The notes beneath the pieces are model-generated. The model searched no databases. It was given only the letters and a program-made list of their open reading frames with translations, and was not told where the DNA came from. The translations under genes were made by a program, and so were the position numbers. A stretch of 64,000 bases of DNA from assembly GCA_902783035.1 (NCBI GenBank), contig CACZPK010000023.1, forward strand, positions 1 to 64,000. Reading direction: 5' to 3'. This DNA comes from Oscillospiraceae bacterium (GTDB lineage: Bacteria > Bacillota > Clostridia > Oscillospirales > Oscillospiraceae). Positions 17,581 to 25,747 of this stretch are shown piece after piece (within the stretch, counting starts at the first letter, position 1; each line of letters opens with the position of its first letter).

Positions 17581-17667
17581 GGTTTCGTGGGCAGCCGCAC
17601 AGCGGCTGTCCACGAAACCGCACAACGTATGTGCCGTCGGGCGGCGGCGGAACACTCCGCCGCCGCC
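17581..17667 (-). promoter_or_regulatory. Two consecutive GC-rich hairpins between dppA and dppB
   Basis: Hairpin one (17581-17619) pairs GGTTTCGTGGGCAGCCGC with GCGGCTGTCCACGAAACC, one mismatch. Hairpin two (about 17639-17667) pairs GGCGGCGGCGGA with TCCGCCGCCGCC. Neither has a U-tract on the minus strand, so they look like 3' mRNA stabilisers or partial attenuators inside the operon, as is common after binding-protein genes. Confidence 0.6.
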
Positions 17668-17680
17668 TCGGGCAAGGGGG

Positions 17681-19297
17681 TCATTTAACGTTGATCAGCG
17701 TCAGATCGAGCGCGTACGGATCGGAAATCTCGACACCGCTCAAGCGTGTGTTGAAGCCGATGTGGGCAGGCGCCTGTGCGATAAACGCAAACGGGCCGTT
17801 CTCATACATCATGTCCTGCACCTCGCCAAGCACACGGATGCGCTCGGCATTGTCCGTCGCGGCCATTGTCTCATCATATTTGGCGCTGAGCGTGGGATCC
17901 ATTGCGGCAGTCCAGCCGGCGCGCAGGCCGACGGTCTTTCCGGGCAGGAATTCAAGCTGCACATTGGGGTCGTTATAATCCGTGCCCCAGTACATAACGG
18001 TCATGCCCAGCGTACCGTCACGGTAAGCATCGCCGTAACCGGCGGCCCAGGGCTGGCTGACAATGTTGACATTGATGCCGATGGGCGCGAGATCCGCCTT
18101 GACCTTCTGTGCAAGGTCGGTCAGCGCAACGCCCTCCATGTCCAGATCGCAAACCGTAAGATCAATGTCAAAGCCGTTGGGGTAGGGAGACTTGGCAAGC
18201 TCTTCCTTCGCCGCGTCAACATTGGTGTAGCTGGCGGGACGCTCGCCCTTGCTGCCCATAAATCCGTCCTGGATCACATCGTAAGGTGTAATACATCCCT
18301 CGCCGACGATGGTCTGGATTCCGGCGTAATCAAGCGCAAGACGGATCGCCTGCTGCACGTGGGGATCGGAAACGGGACCGCCGATGCTGGAATTCATGTT
18401 CATCATCACAAAGCTGACGGTCTTTGTGGCGGAGTTCATCAGTTCCACGCCCGCAACGCCGGAAAGCTCCGCCATTGTGTCGTCGGTCATGTTCATCGCA
18501 ACGTCGATATCGCCGGTGGAAAGCGTCATCATCTGCGTATTGGAATCGGGCTGGATCTTGATGATGTACTTGTCAACGTTTGTGGGCGTTCCCCAGTAGT
18601 TGGCATTCTTCTCCAGCACGATCTCCTCGTCGGGCGTATAGCTCGTCATGACATACATGCCGGAGCCTGCGCTTGTGGTGTTGAGGAAATCGGCGGCACT
18701 GTCGGCAGTCACGGCGTCAACAGCGTCTGTACCGCCGTGCTCCTTGACAACCGCGCTGTCAAGCACGGCCAGAGAGCTGTAGGTCAGCTTGGAAAGGATC
18801 GCGCTGTCCACCTGTGTCAGATGGAACACAACGGTTTTTTCGTCGGGGGTATCGATGCTGCCGATGGTATCGCAGATAAAGGACGGGTTATCCTGCAGAT
18901 TGCGGCAGCGCTCGATGCTGAATTGCACATCTGCGCTCGTTACGGGGTTGCCGCTTGCAAACTTCGCGTCCTTGAGCTTGACGGTCAGTGTCAGACCATC
19001 GTCCGAAAACTCATAGCTGTCGGCAAGGCAGGGCTCCGCGCCGCCGTCGTTCGAATAGAACTTGAACAGGTTTTCATAGCAGGCGTTGACGACGAGCGGG
19101 GGATATTTCTCATACACACGGCCCGGATCAAGCGTCGAAAAGCCCGCGCCGATCGCAATGACGACCGTGTTGCCGCCCGCAGCGGATTCGGTTTCGGTGT
19201 TGCTCTTCTGCGGCTCCGCACCGCTGTTCCCGCCGCCACAGGCGACGCAGGCAAAGAGCATACATGCGCAAAGGGCAAGTGTCAATAGTTTCTTCAT
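17681..19297 (-). CDS. dppA: Peptide ABC transporter substrate-binding lipoprotein
   Basis: A 538-aa SBP family 5 protein that captures peptides outside the cell. The signal peptide ends in a lipobox (LFACVAC, lipidated Cys at about residue 20). Family features include STLDPGRVYEKYPPLVVNACYENLF near the N-terminus, the LTVKLKDAKFASGNPVTSADVQFSIER segment and the GYGDAYRDGTLGMTVMYWGTDYNDPN region. It lies between dppF and dppB in one operon. Confidence 0.92.
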   Translation of the reverse strand: MKKLLTLALCACMLFACVACGGGNSGAEPQKSNTETESAAGGNTVVIAIGAGFSTLDPGRVYEKYPPLVVNACYENLFKFYSNDGGAEPCLADSYEFSDDGLTLTVKLKDAKFASGNPVTSADVQFSIERCRNLQDNPSFICDTIGSIDTPDEKTVVFHLTQVDSAILSKLTYSSLAVLDSAVVKEHGGTDAVDAVTADSAADFLNTTSAGSGMYVMTSYTPDEEIVLEKNANYWGTPTNVDKYIIKIQPDSNTQMMTLSTGDIDVAMNMTDDTMAELSGVAGVELMNSATKTVSFVMMNMNSSIGGPVSDPHVQQAIRLALDYAGIQTIVGEGCITPYDVIQDGFMGSKGERPASYTNVDAAKEELAKSPYPNGFDIDLTVCDLDMEGVALTDLAQKVKADLAPIGINVNIVSQPWAAGYGDAYRDGTLGMTVMYWGTDYNDPNVQLEFLPGKTVGLRAGWTAAMDPTLSAKYDETMAATDNAERIRVLGEVQDMMYENGPFAFIAQAPAHIGFNTRLSGVEISDPYALDLTLINVK

Positions 19298-19350
19298 AGG
19301 AAAGCCTCCTCTTCATTTATGCGATATGATACACTGCACAGCAGCGGTAT

Positions 19351-20319
19351 CTACGTTGCATCTCCCGCCAAATGGCAGGCGACAAAATGTCCCGGTTCCA
19401 CCTCGGTCAGCACCGGTTCCGACACGCGGCACTTTTCGCAGGCCTTGGGGCAGCGCGTATGGAAGCGGCAGCCGGATGGCGGGTTCGCCGGATCGGGCAC
19501 CTCGCCGGCAAGGTGGATGCGCTCGCCGCGTTCGCCGGCGCCAACACGCGGAACGGCAGAAAGCAGCGCCTCCGTGTAAGGATGGCAGCGCTTTTCGTAA
19601 AGCTGGGCGCAATCCGCAAGCTCCACCAGCTTGCCGAGGTACATCACGCCCACGCGGTCACTGACCTGATAGACCACATTGAGGTTATGGGAAATGAAAA
19701 AGTATGTGAGATGCAGTTTCTCCTTCAGTTCCTGCAGCAGGTTGAGCACCTGCGCCTGCACGGACACATCCAGCGCGGACACTGCTTCATCGCACACAAC
19801 GATCTTCGGTTCAAGCGCCAGCGCCCGTGCAATGCCGATGCGCTGTTTCTGTCCGCCGGAAAGCTCATGCGGATAACGGCTGAGCAGATACTCGTCCAGT
19901 CCCACCAGCCGCAGCAGCTCACAGATCCGTGCGTCAACGTCCATTGTCCCTTCCATACCGTGGATACCGAACGGCTCGCGCAGGATCTGACGTACCGTGC
20001 GCCGCGGGTTCAGGCAGGCAGACGGGTCCTGAAACACGATCTGCGCCTCCCGGCGCATCTGCTTAAGCGCCGCGCCCCTGAGTCGGGAAATATCCCTGCC
20101 TTCCAGGAAGATGCTGCCTGCAACAGGTTCCTGCAATCGAAGCAGCGTGCGTCCCAGCGTACTTTTCCCGCAGCCGCTCTCACCCACGATGCCGAGCGTT
20201 TCGCCGCGCAAAATGTCGAGGCTGACGCCGTCCACCGCGCGTACAATACCGGCACCGCGCCCTTCACCTTTGAAATAGACCTTCAGGTCAACGGCGCGCA
20301 TCAACACGTCTTCGCTCAT
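19351..20319 (-). CDS. dppF: Peptide ABC transporter ATPase, DppF/OppF type
   Basis: A 322-aa ATPase with Walker [11 protein letters not shown]-loop QDP, signature LSGGQ and Walker B IVVCDE followed by the [11 protein letters not shown]-loop, then switch His in FISHNL. The C-terminal oligopeptide/dipeptide extension ([12 protein letters not shown], then a four-Cys motif [14 protein letters not shown]) likely binds an iron-sulfur cluster, as in this family. ATG overlaps the dppD stop (ATGA). Walker B has Cys in place of a hydrophobic residue, a common family variant. Confidence 0.92.
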   Translation of the reverse strand: MSEDVLMRAVDLKVYFKGEGRGAGIVRAVDGVSLDILRGETLGIVGESGCGKSTLGRTLLRLQEPVAGSIFLEGRDISRLRGAALKQMRREAQIVFQDPSACLNPRRTVRQILREPFGIHGMEGTMDVDARICELLRLVGLDEYLLSRYPHELSGGQKQRIGIARALALEPKIVVCDEAVSALDVSVQAQVLNLLQELKEKLHLTYFFISHNLNVVYQVSDRVGVMYLGKLVELADCAQLYEKRCHPYTEALLSAVPRVGAGERGERIHLAGEVPDPANPPSGCRFHTRCPKACEKCRVSEPVLTEVEPGHFVACHLAGDAT

Positions 20320-21311
20320 GCGTTCCGCCTCCCTTCTCCGGCGCAGCGCCAGCAGCGGACATCCCGCGATTCGCTGAGCGAAACAAGCGGCGGGGTTTCG
20401 GTACGACAGCGCTCCGTTGCATAGGGACAGCGCGGCTCAAAAGCACAGCCGTCAAACTGTTCAAGCGGATTGGGTACCATGCCCTTGATCGCCTCCAGCG
20501 GGCGTCGCTCTCTGGTGATCGTCGGGATCGCGTGCAGCAGCCCCTCCGTATACGGGTGTTTCGGCGCGACGAACAGCTCATCCACCGGTGCACGCTCAAC
20601 AATGCGGCCCATATACATGACGATGACCGTGTCGCACAGCTCGCTCACAACGCCAAGATCATGCGTGATAAACAGCACGCCCGTGTTCAACTCCCGGTTG
20701 AGCGAGCGGATCAGGTCGAGGATCTGCGCCTGAATGGTCACGTCCAGCGCCGTAGTCGGTTCGTCGGCGATCAGAATGTGCGGGCGGCACGCAAGTGCCA
20801 TGGCAATCATAACGCGCTGCCGCATTCCGCCGGACATCTGGTGCGGATACTCCTGCGCGCGCGTCTCGGGACTGGCAATACCGACGGCACGCATCAGCTC
20901 CACCGCCGCTTCCGCCGCCTCCCGCCGTTTCATCCCTCGGTGCAGCGTCAGCACTTCCGCAATCTGCTTGCCGCATTTGTGGATCGGATTGAGCGAGGTC
21001 ATCGGCTCCTGAAAGATCATGGATATCTCGTTGCCGCGAATGGCACACATCTCACGTTCGGACTTTTTGAGCAGGTCTTCGCCCCGATAGAGGATCTGTC
21101 CCTGCGTCACCCGGCCCGGCGGATCAGGGATCAGGCGCATGATCCCAAGGGAGGACACGCTCTTGCCGCTTCCACTCTCGCCCACGATGCCGAGCTTTTC
21201 GCCCGCGTGCAGCGTATAGCTGAGATCACGCACCGCACGGACGACACCCTCCGCCGTATGAAATTCCACGCTGAGATCCTTGACTTCAAGGATCGTCTCC
21301 GGGCGTTCCAT
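20316..21311 (-). CDS. dppD: Peptide ABC transporter ATPase, DppD/OppD type
   Basis: A 331-aa ATPase and first gene of the operon. It has Walker [10 protein letters not shown]-loop QEP, signature MSGGMRQR, Walker [19 protein letters not shown] and switch FITHDLGVV. The C-terminal [12 protein letters not shown] and [14 protein letters not shown] motifs are those of the OppD/F C-terminal domain. GGGGGG lies seven bases before the ATG, and a promoter is visible about 60 bases further upstream. Confidence 0.92.
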   Translation of the reverse strand: MERPETILEVKDLSVEFHTAEGVVRAVRDLSYTLHAGEKLGIVGESGSGKSVSSLGIMRLIPDPPGRVTQGQILYRGEDLLKKSEREMCAIRGNEISMIFQEPMTSLNPIHKCGKQIAEVLTLHRGMKRREAAEAAVELMRAVGIASPETRAQEYPHQMSGGMRQRVMIAMALACRPHILIADEPTTALDVTIQAQILDLIRSLNRELNTGVLFITHDLGVVSELCDTVIVMYMGRIVERAPVDELFVAPKHPYTEGLLHAIPTITRERRPLEAIKGMVPNPLEQFDGCAFEPRCPYATERCRTETPPLVSLSESRDVRCWRCAGEGRRNA

Positions 21312-21370
21312 CGTAACACCCCCCTTATGCTTTGATGGTTTGTGGCATTAAAGTGGTAAATTATGCGTAA

Positions 21371-21399
21371 AGTATACATTTCCCGCCTTGTCAAAACAA
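21371..21399 (-). promoter_or_regulatory. Promoter of the dpp operon
   Basis: On the minus strand TTGTTT (21399-21394), 17-base spacer, TATACT (21376-21371). A perfect TTGACA also lies here but is badly spaced from any -10. It is divergent to the iorA promoter. Confidence 0.6.
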
Positions 21400-21499
21400 G
21401 TGGCATATCTTCTAAACCTCATGGCGCCCATGCGGGTTTTATTCGGGTAAAACAGCTAAAGACGCAAGGAAATACGTCTGTCCGCCGCTTCCATTTTTC

Positions 21500-21527
21500 T
21501 TGAATTCCGGCAAGGTTGTGCTAGAAT
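21500..21527 (+). promoter_or_regulatory. Extended -10 promoter of the iorAB operon
   Basis: TTGAAT at 21500-21505, 16-base spacer ending TGC, then TAGAAT at 21522-21527, about 50 bases before the iorA ATG. The TGn element compensates for the short spacer. Confidence 0.65.
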
Positions 21528-21578
21528 GATATATCATGCTGCGCCGGCATATCCGGCGTTCAAAAAGGTGGGAAAGCT

Positions 21579-23462
21579 ATGGAATGGACAATGACCCTCA
21601 ACGAGCCGGGCAAGGTCTGCCTGATGCAGGGCAACGAGGCGATCGTGCGCGGCGCGGTGGAGGCGGGGATCAATTTTGCCGCCTCCTATCCCGGCTCTCC
21701 ATCCTCCCAGATCCTCGGTATGCTGGGGAAGATAGCACGAGAGCGCGGATTTTACGCACAGTGGGCAACCAATGAGGTCTGTGCGCTGGAGGCGTGTATC
21801 GGCACCTCGCTTGCCAACGCACGCTCGATCTGCATCGTCAAGCAGAACGGGCTGTTATGCACGGCAGATGCGCTGCACTGCGGCGCACAGCACGGTGTCA
21901 AGGGCGGTCTTGTGATCGTGACCAGCGACGATCCCAGCGCACATTCGAGCACCAATGAATTTGACTCCCGTTTCATGGCAATGTCCGCGGATCTTCCCAT
22001 GCTGGAGCCGACGACCATGCAGGAAGCGAAGGACATGGTGCCCTATGCGTTTGAGCTCTCGGAGCGGTACCGTCAGATGGTGCTGCTGCGCCTGACGACC
22101 CGCGTCTGCCACGGGCGAAGCAATGTGACGCTGGGGCCGCTGCCCGATGTGCCGCACACGCTCAAGCCGGTGGACGAGTGGGACCGTCTGGTGTGCGTCA
22201 GTTACCGGCACACGCCCATGCTGGAAACGCTGGACAGTTTGCAGGAGGCCTTTGAGGCGTGTCCTTACAACCATTATTCCGGTCCGGAAAAGCCGAAAAA
22301 GCTCATTGTCGCAGGCGGTACCGGACGGCTGTACGCGCAGGAGGCGCTGCATCGGCTCGGTCAGACGGACGAGGTAGGCCTTTTATCCCTCGCATCGCTC
22401 TGGCCGTTGCCGGAACGCCTGATCGTCCGCTATCTGCAACACGCGGAGGAGGTTCTGATCCTGGAGGAGGTCGATCCGTTCCTTGAGCGGAACCTGCAGG
22501 CGATCGCCGGGAAAAATCGTTTTACCGTCCGTTTCGCCGGGCGGGGTGACGGCGCGCTGCCGCGCATTGGGGAACTGACGCCGGAGCTGGTGCTTGCCGC
22601 GGTGTCTTCGTTGACGGGCAAGCGTCTGCCGGAGCGCAAAAGCGCGTCGAACGAGCCGCTTTTGGAGCGAGAACTGAACTTCTGCGCCGGCTGCCCGCAC
22701 CGGGCGACCTTCCATTTGCTGCGTCGGGTACTGCGTCATGAAAAGAACCCCGGTGTCGTCATCGGCGATATCGGCTGCTACATTATGTCCAGTCAGGAAG
22801 CAGGGCATTACGCATATCAGGCCTGCAACTGCATGGGCTCCGGCATCAACCTTGCCGAGGGGCTCGGGCAGCTGACGGCCTACGGGCTGGAGCAAAAAGT
22901 TGTGACCATGTGCGGCGACTCGACCTTTTATCACTCCATACTGCCGGGGCTGGTCAACGCACGATATCACGACTCCAATATGCTGCTCATGGTGCTGGAC
23001 AACTCCGCCACCGCCATGACGGGTTTCCAGCCGCATCCGGGCACCGGGCTCACCGCTATGGGCGACAACGTGGCGCCGATGGAGATCCGTCCGATCTGTG
23101 AGGCGATGGGCTGCAAGGTGGCGGAGGCAGATCCCTTCGATCTGGAGGGCACGGAAGCCCTGATGGCGGATCTTTTGCGTCAGCCGGGGCTCAAGGTGCT
23201 GATCCTGCGCCAGCCCTGTGCCACGCTCAAAAGCAAGCAGCAGCACACAAAGCCGCGGGTCTGGGTGGATCAGGACAAATGCCTTGGCGACGGCTGCGGC
23301 TGTGACAGGTTCTGTTCCCGCGTCTGGGGCTGTCCCGGCAACAGCTGGGATTTCCAGAAGAACAAGGCGGTCATTGATCCGGTCAGCTGTGTGGGCTGCG
23401 GTATTTGTGCCAAGCTCTGCCCCGCGGGGGCTATCATGGTGGAAGGCGGTGAGAAGGCATGA
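21579..23462 (+). CDS. iorA: Indolepyruvate:ferredoxin oxidoreductase alpha subunit
   Basis: A 627-aa subunit that oxidatively decarboxylates aryl-pyruvates made by transamination of aromatic amino acids, giving aryl-acetyl-CoA and reduced ferredoxin. The N-terminal pyrimidine-binding domain (NEAIVRGAVEAGINFAASYPGSPSS) is followed by the TPP-binding domain with CGDSTFYHSILPGL...DNSATAMTG. At the C-terminus is a ferredoxin-like unit (CLGDGCGCDRFC, then CVGCGICAKLCPAG). The ATG has AAGGTGGGA upstream. It overlaps iorB by four bases. Length is normal for the family. Confidence 0.95.
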   Translation: MEWTMTLNEPGKVCLMQGNEAIVRGAVEAGINFAASYPGSPSSQILGMLGKIARERGFYAQWATNEVCALEACIGTSLANARSICIVKQNGLLCTADALHCGAQHGVKGGLVIVTSDDPSAHSSTNEFDSRFMAMSADLPMLEPTTMQEAKDMVPYAFELSERYRQMVLLRLTTRVCHGRSNVTLGPLPDVPHTLKPVDEWDRLVCVSYRHTPMLETLDSLQEAFEACPYNHYSGPEKPKKLIVAGGTGRLYAQEALHRLGQTDEVGLLSLASLWPLPERLIVRYLQHAEEVLILEEVDPFLERNLQAIAGKNRFTVRFAGRGDGALPRIGELTPELVLAAVSSLTGKRLPERKSASNEPLLERELNFCAGCPHRATFHLLRRVLRHEKNPGVVIGDIGCYIMSSQEAGHYAYQACNCMGSGINLAEGLGQLTAYGLEQKVVTMCGDSTFYHSILPGLVNARYHDSNMLLMVLDNSATAMTGFQPHPGTGLTAMGDNVAPMEIRPICEAMGCKVAEADPFDLEGTEALMADLLRQPGLKVLILRQPCATLKSKQQHTKPRVWVDQDKCLGDGCGCDRFCSRVWGCPGNSWDFQKNKAVIDPVSCVGCGICAKLCPAGAIMVEGGEKA

Positions 23463-24088
23463 AGGCGTTGAAGTACGACCCGCTGAACATCGTGATCTGC
23501 GGAATCGGCGGACAGGGCAATGTGCTGGCGTCCGAGGTGCTCGGCAGCACAATGAACGATCTGGGATTCCGCGTCTCCATCGGCGAAACCTACGGTGCTT
23601 CACAGCGCGGCGGCTCGGTAATGAGCCATGTGCGCATTTCCGCAACGCAGGAACTTGGTGTGCTGATCCCCGAAGGGGAAGCGCATTTCATCATCGGGTT
23701 TGAACCGCTGGAAACCCTGCGCATCGCGCGGCACTATGCCGGCGCCGAGACCCGCATCGTTTACGATCCCCGCCCGATCTATCCGCAGGGCGTACTGCGC
23801 GGCGCGCAGGTTTACCCGGATATGGACGCACTGCAGACAGAGATCCGCTCCCTCTCCGTTTCGGCGCAGGCGATTCCCGCGGCGGACATCGCCATGCGCT
23901 GCGGTGATGCGCGCGCCGCGAATATTGCGCTGCTCGGCGCCTTCAGCCGGCTTTCGGGCGCGCCGCTGGATCGGCAGGATCTCGCCGCCGTACTCAAGCA
24001 GCGTTTCAAGGGCGCGGTGCTGGAGATGAACGAGAAGGTCTTTGCCATGGGCTGCGAGGCCATGGATGCGGAAGGAGGCGCGCAATGA
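23459..24088 (+). CDS. iorB: Indolepyruvate:ferredoxin oxidoreductase beta subunit
   Basis: A 209-aa gamma-domain subunit. The opening NIVICGIGGQGNVLASEVLG is the family glycine-rich motif, and GETYGASQRGGSVMSHVRIS is also characteristic. It forms the heteromeric enzyme with IorA. The ATGA overlaps on both sides (with iorA and with the next small gene) imply tight translational coupling. Confidence 0.94.
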   Translation: MKALKYDPLNIVICGIGGQGNVLASEVLGSTMNDLGFRVSIGETYGASQRGGSVMSHVRISATQELGVLIPEGEAHFIIGFEPLETLRIARHYAGAETRIVYDPRPIYPQGVLRGAQVYPDMDALQTEIRSLSVSAQAIPAADIAMRCGDARAANIALLGAFSRLSGAPLDRQDLAAVLKQRFKGAVLEMNEKVFAMGCEAMDAEGGAQ

Positions 24089-24348
24089 CAGCGGAAACCA
24101 TCACGCTTCGGCTGCGTCATCCGGAAACGGACGCCGTGTTGACGCTGGCGCTGCCGGACGACACGCGTTTTGGCGCGCTCAATGCACTGCTGCGCGAGCA
24201 CAACTTTGTCTATGACCAGAAACCCGGCTACGCTTTTTTGGTTGGCGGGCATTTGTGCTCGGCGAGTCACTGTCTGCGGGATTATCTGCCGGACGGCACG
24301 GATGAGCTGGACGTCCGGATCTTCGGTATTCCGCAGATCATGGTATAG
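24085..24348 (+). CDS. Small ubiquitin-like (beta-grasp) protein of unknown role in the ior operon
   Basis: An 87-aa protein I do not recognise by family name. Its strand/helix pattern (TITLRLRH, VLTLALPDDTRFGALNALLREH, GYAFLVGGHLC, LDVRIFG) looks like a YukD/EsaB-type beta-grasp fold. It has no C-terminal diglycine and ends in IPQIMV. The ATG overlaps the iorB stop, and the FrhB-like gene begins 11 bases downstream, so it is made with the oxidoreductase. A role as a small subunit or electron-transfer adaptor is inference from position only. Confidence 0.6.
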   Translation: MTAETITLRLRHPETDAVLTLALPDDTRFGALNALLREHNFVYDQKPGYAFLVGGHLCSASHCLRDYLPDGTDELDVRIFGIPQIMV

Positions 24349-24359
24349 GAGGTGGGAAG

Positions 24360-25475
24360 ATGCTCAGTTCTTATGCACTGGATTCCCATGTGATCCAAAA
24401 GGAGCTTTGCACCGGATGCGGTGCCTGTCAGGGGCTTTGCCCATACTGGGGTTCTTCCCGCGGACGGACGATCTGCTACTATGACTGCGAACGCTCCGAC
24501 GGGCGTTGCCAGCGTTTTTGCCCCCGGATGCCGACGGACCTCGCCGCACTGCAAAAAAAGGCGTTTCCGAGTGAGACGATCCTGCCCGAGCTTGGGCCTT
24601 ACCGCGCACTGTACCTCGCCCGGGCAAAGGACCCGGAGATTCGCGGCGGCGCACAGCATGGAGGCGTGGTAAGCGCGCTGACGGAGCTGGCGCTGCGCGA
24701 GGGATTGATCGACGGTGCGCTGCTGACGCGCGCACAGGATACGTTGGACCCCTCCGGTGTGATCGTTACCGACCCCGACGATGTGCGCCGCTGTTCCGGT
24801 AGCAGTTTTCAGATCCCGCCGACGCTCGCGGTGCTCAATCAGGCGCTGCGTGAGGACAAGCTGCATCGCATCGGCGTTGTGGGAACGCCCTGCAAAACGC
24901 TCGCCGTTTATAAAATGCGCTACGACCCCTTGCCGGAAAACGACAACCACATCGGAAACATTCGTCTGGTGATCGGGCTTTTTTGCGGCTGGGGACTCGA
25001 CTGGGACGGCTTGGAATCGCTGACAAAACGCAGCGCAGCAGCCGGCGCGGCGCATGTGGATATCCTGCCCAGCAAGTATCACTCGATGGAATTTGCCCTG
25101 CGCGGCGGAAGTGATGTCGTCTCCGTCAATCTGGATGAGGTGCTGCCGCTGATCCGCCCCGCCTGCCGGGCCTGTGCGGATATGACGTCGGAATTCGCCG
25201 ATCTTTCTGTGGGTGGTGCCCGCAGCGCGGACGGCTGGGACACAGACAAGAAATGGAACCAGATCATCGTACGCAGCAAGACGGGCGAAGAGCTGATCGA
25301 ACTGGCGCGTTCGCGCGGCATACTGGAGTTCAAGGATGTGCCGGACACCGCTCTCGACAAGCTGAAAAAGGCGTCGCTCGGAAAAAAGCGCACCGCCGTC
25401 CGCACGCTGCACGAACGCTGCGGCGGTCTCGGCTATCTTGCGCCGAACGAAAAGCTGCTGCCCGCAGTGGAGTGA
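24360..25475 (+). CDS. Coenzyme F420 hydrogenase/dehydrogenase beta-subunit (FrhB) family iron-sulfur flavoprotein
   Basis: A 371-aa protein. The N-terminal CTGCGACQGLCPY and the following Cys cluster (CYYDCERSDGRCQRFCP) should hold [4Fe-4S] clusters. The middle and C-terminal FrhB domains contain the GGVVSALTELAL and VVGTPCK segments typical of this FAD-binding family. FrhB proteins move electrons between ferredoxin/FAD and a second acceptor. As the fourth gene of the ior operon it is the likely electron outlet or inlet of IorAB (inference). An intrinsic terminator follows. Confidence 0.85.
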   Translation: MLSSYALDSHVIQKELCTGCGACQGLCPYWGSSRGRTICYYDCERSDGRCQRFCPRMPTDLAALQKKAFPSETILPELGPYRALYLARAKDPEIRGGAQHGGVVSALTELALREGLIDGALLTRAQDTLDPSGVIVTDPDDVRRCSGSSFQIPPTLAVLNQALREDKLHRIGVVGTPCKTLAVYKMRYDPLPENDNHIGNIRLVIGLFCGWGLDWDGLESLTKRSAAAGAAHVDILPSKYHSMEFALRGGSDVVSVNLDEVLPLIRPACRACADMTSEFADLSVGGARSADGWDTDKKWNQIIVRSKTGEELIELARSRGILEFKDVPDTALDKLKKASLGKKRTAVRTLHERCGGLGYLAPNEKLLPAVE

Positions 25476-25564
25476 ACCGGGATCATTTTGCGAATGGCAG
25501 CAGATCATCCGGCTGTCTCCAAAGTCAGATGCCTGTGAGAAAACGCAATATACCCGCTGTCAAC

Positions 25565-25605
25565 GCGGAGGTCTGTGCCGTGCGGCACAGGCCTCCGCTC
25601 TTTTC
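25565..25605 (+). terminator. Terminator of the ior operon
   Basis: A 15-bp stem GCGGAGGTCTGTGCC / GGCACAGGCCTCCGC with one G-T pair and a 4-base loop is followed by TCTTTTCG, 90 bases after the stop of the FrhB-like gene. Confidence 0.8.
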
Positions 25606-25654
25606 GTTCGGACTCCTGTTTTCTCCGCGAAGCGGAATCAAACGGAAATACCGC

Positions 25655-25684
25655 TTGAAAACAGTTGTTTTTTCGCGCTATACT
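25655..25684 (+). promoter_or_regulatory. Promoter of the large lipoprotein gene
   Basis: TTGAAA at 25655-25660, 18-base spacer, TATACT at 25679-25684; the start codon is 63 bases downstream. Confidence 0.6.
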
Positions 25685-25747
25685 GAGTACCGTGAAGCGC
25701 ACGGTAAAATCTCCGTGCAGGAACGGACGGAGAAGGGGGACTGCAAA

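Noticed and set aside
17531..19288. 585-codon plus-strand frame opposite dppA
   Set aside because: Antisense shadow of a clearly recognisable binding-protein gene.
21401..21498. Riboswitch-like sequence upstream of iorA
   Set aside because: The hairpin around AGACG...CGTCT lies upstream of the iorA promoter and of the divergent dpp promoter, so it is not transcribed with either gene.
24085..24348. Small gene after iorB as a ThiS/MoaD sulfur carrier
   Set aside because: The fold pattern is beta-grasp-like, but the required C-terminal Gly-Gly is missing; it ends in IPQIMV.
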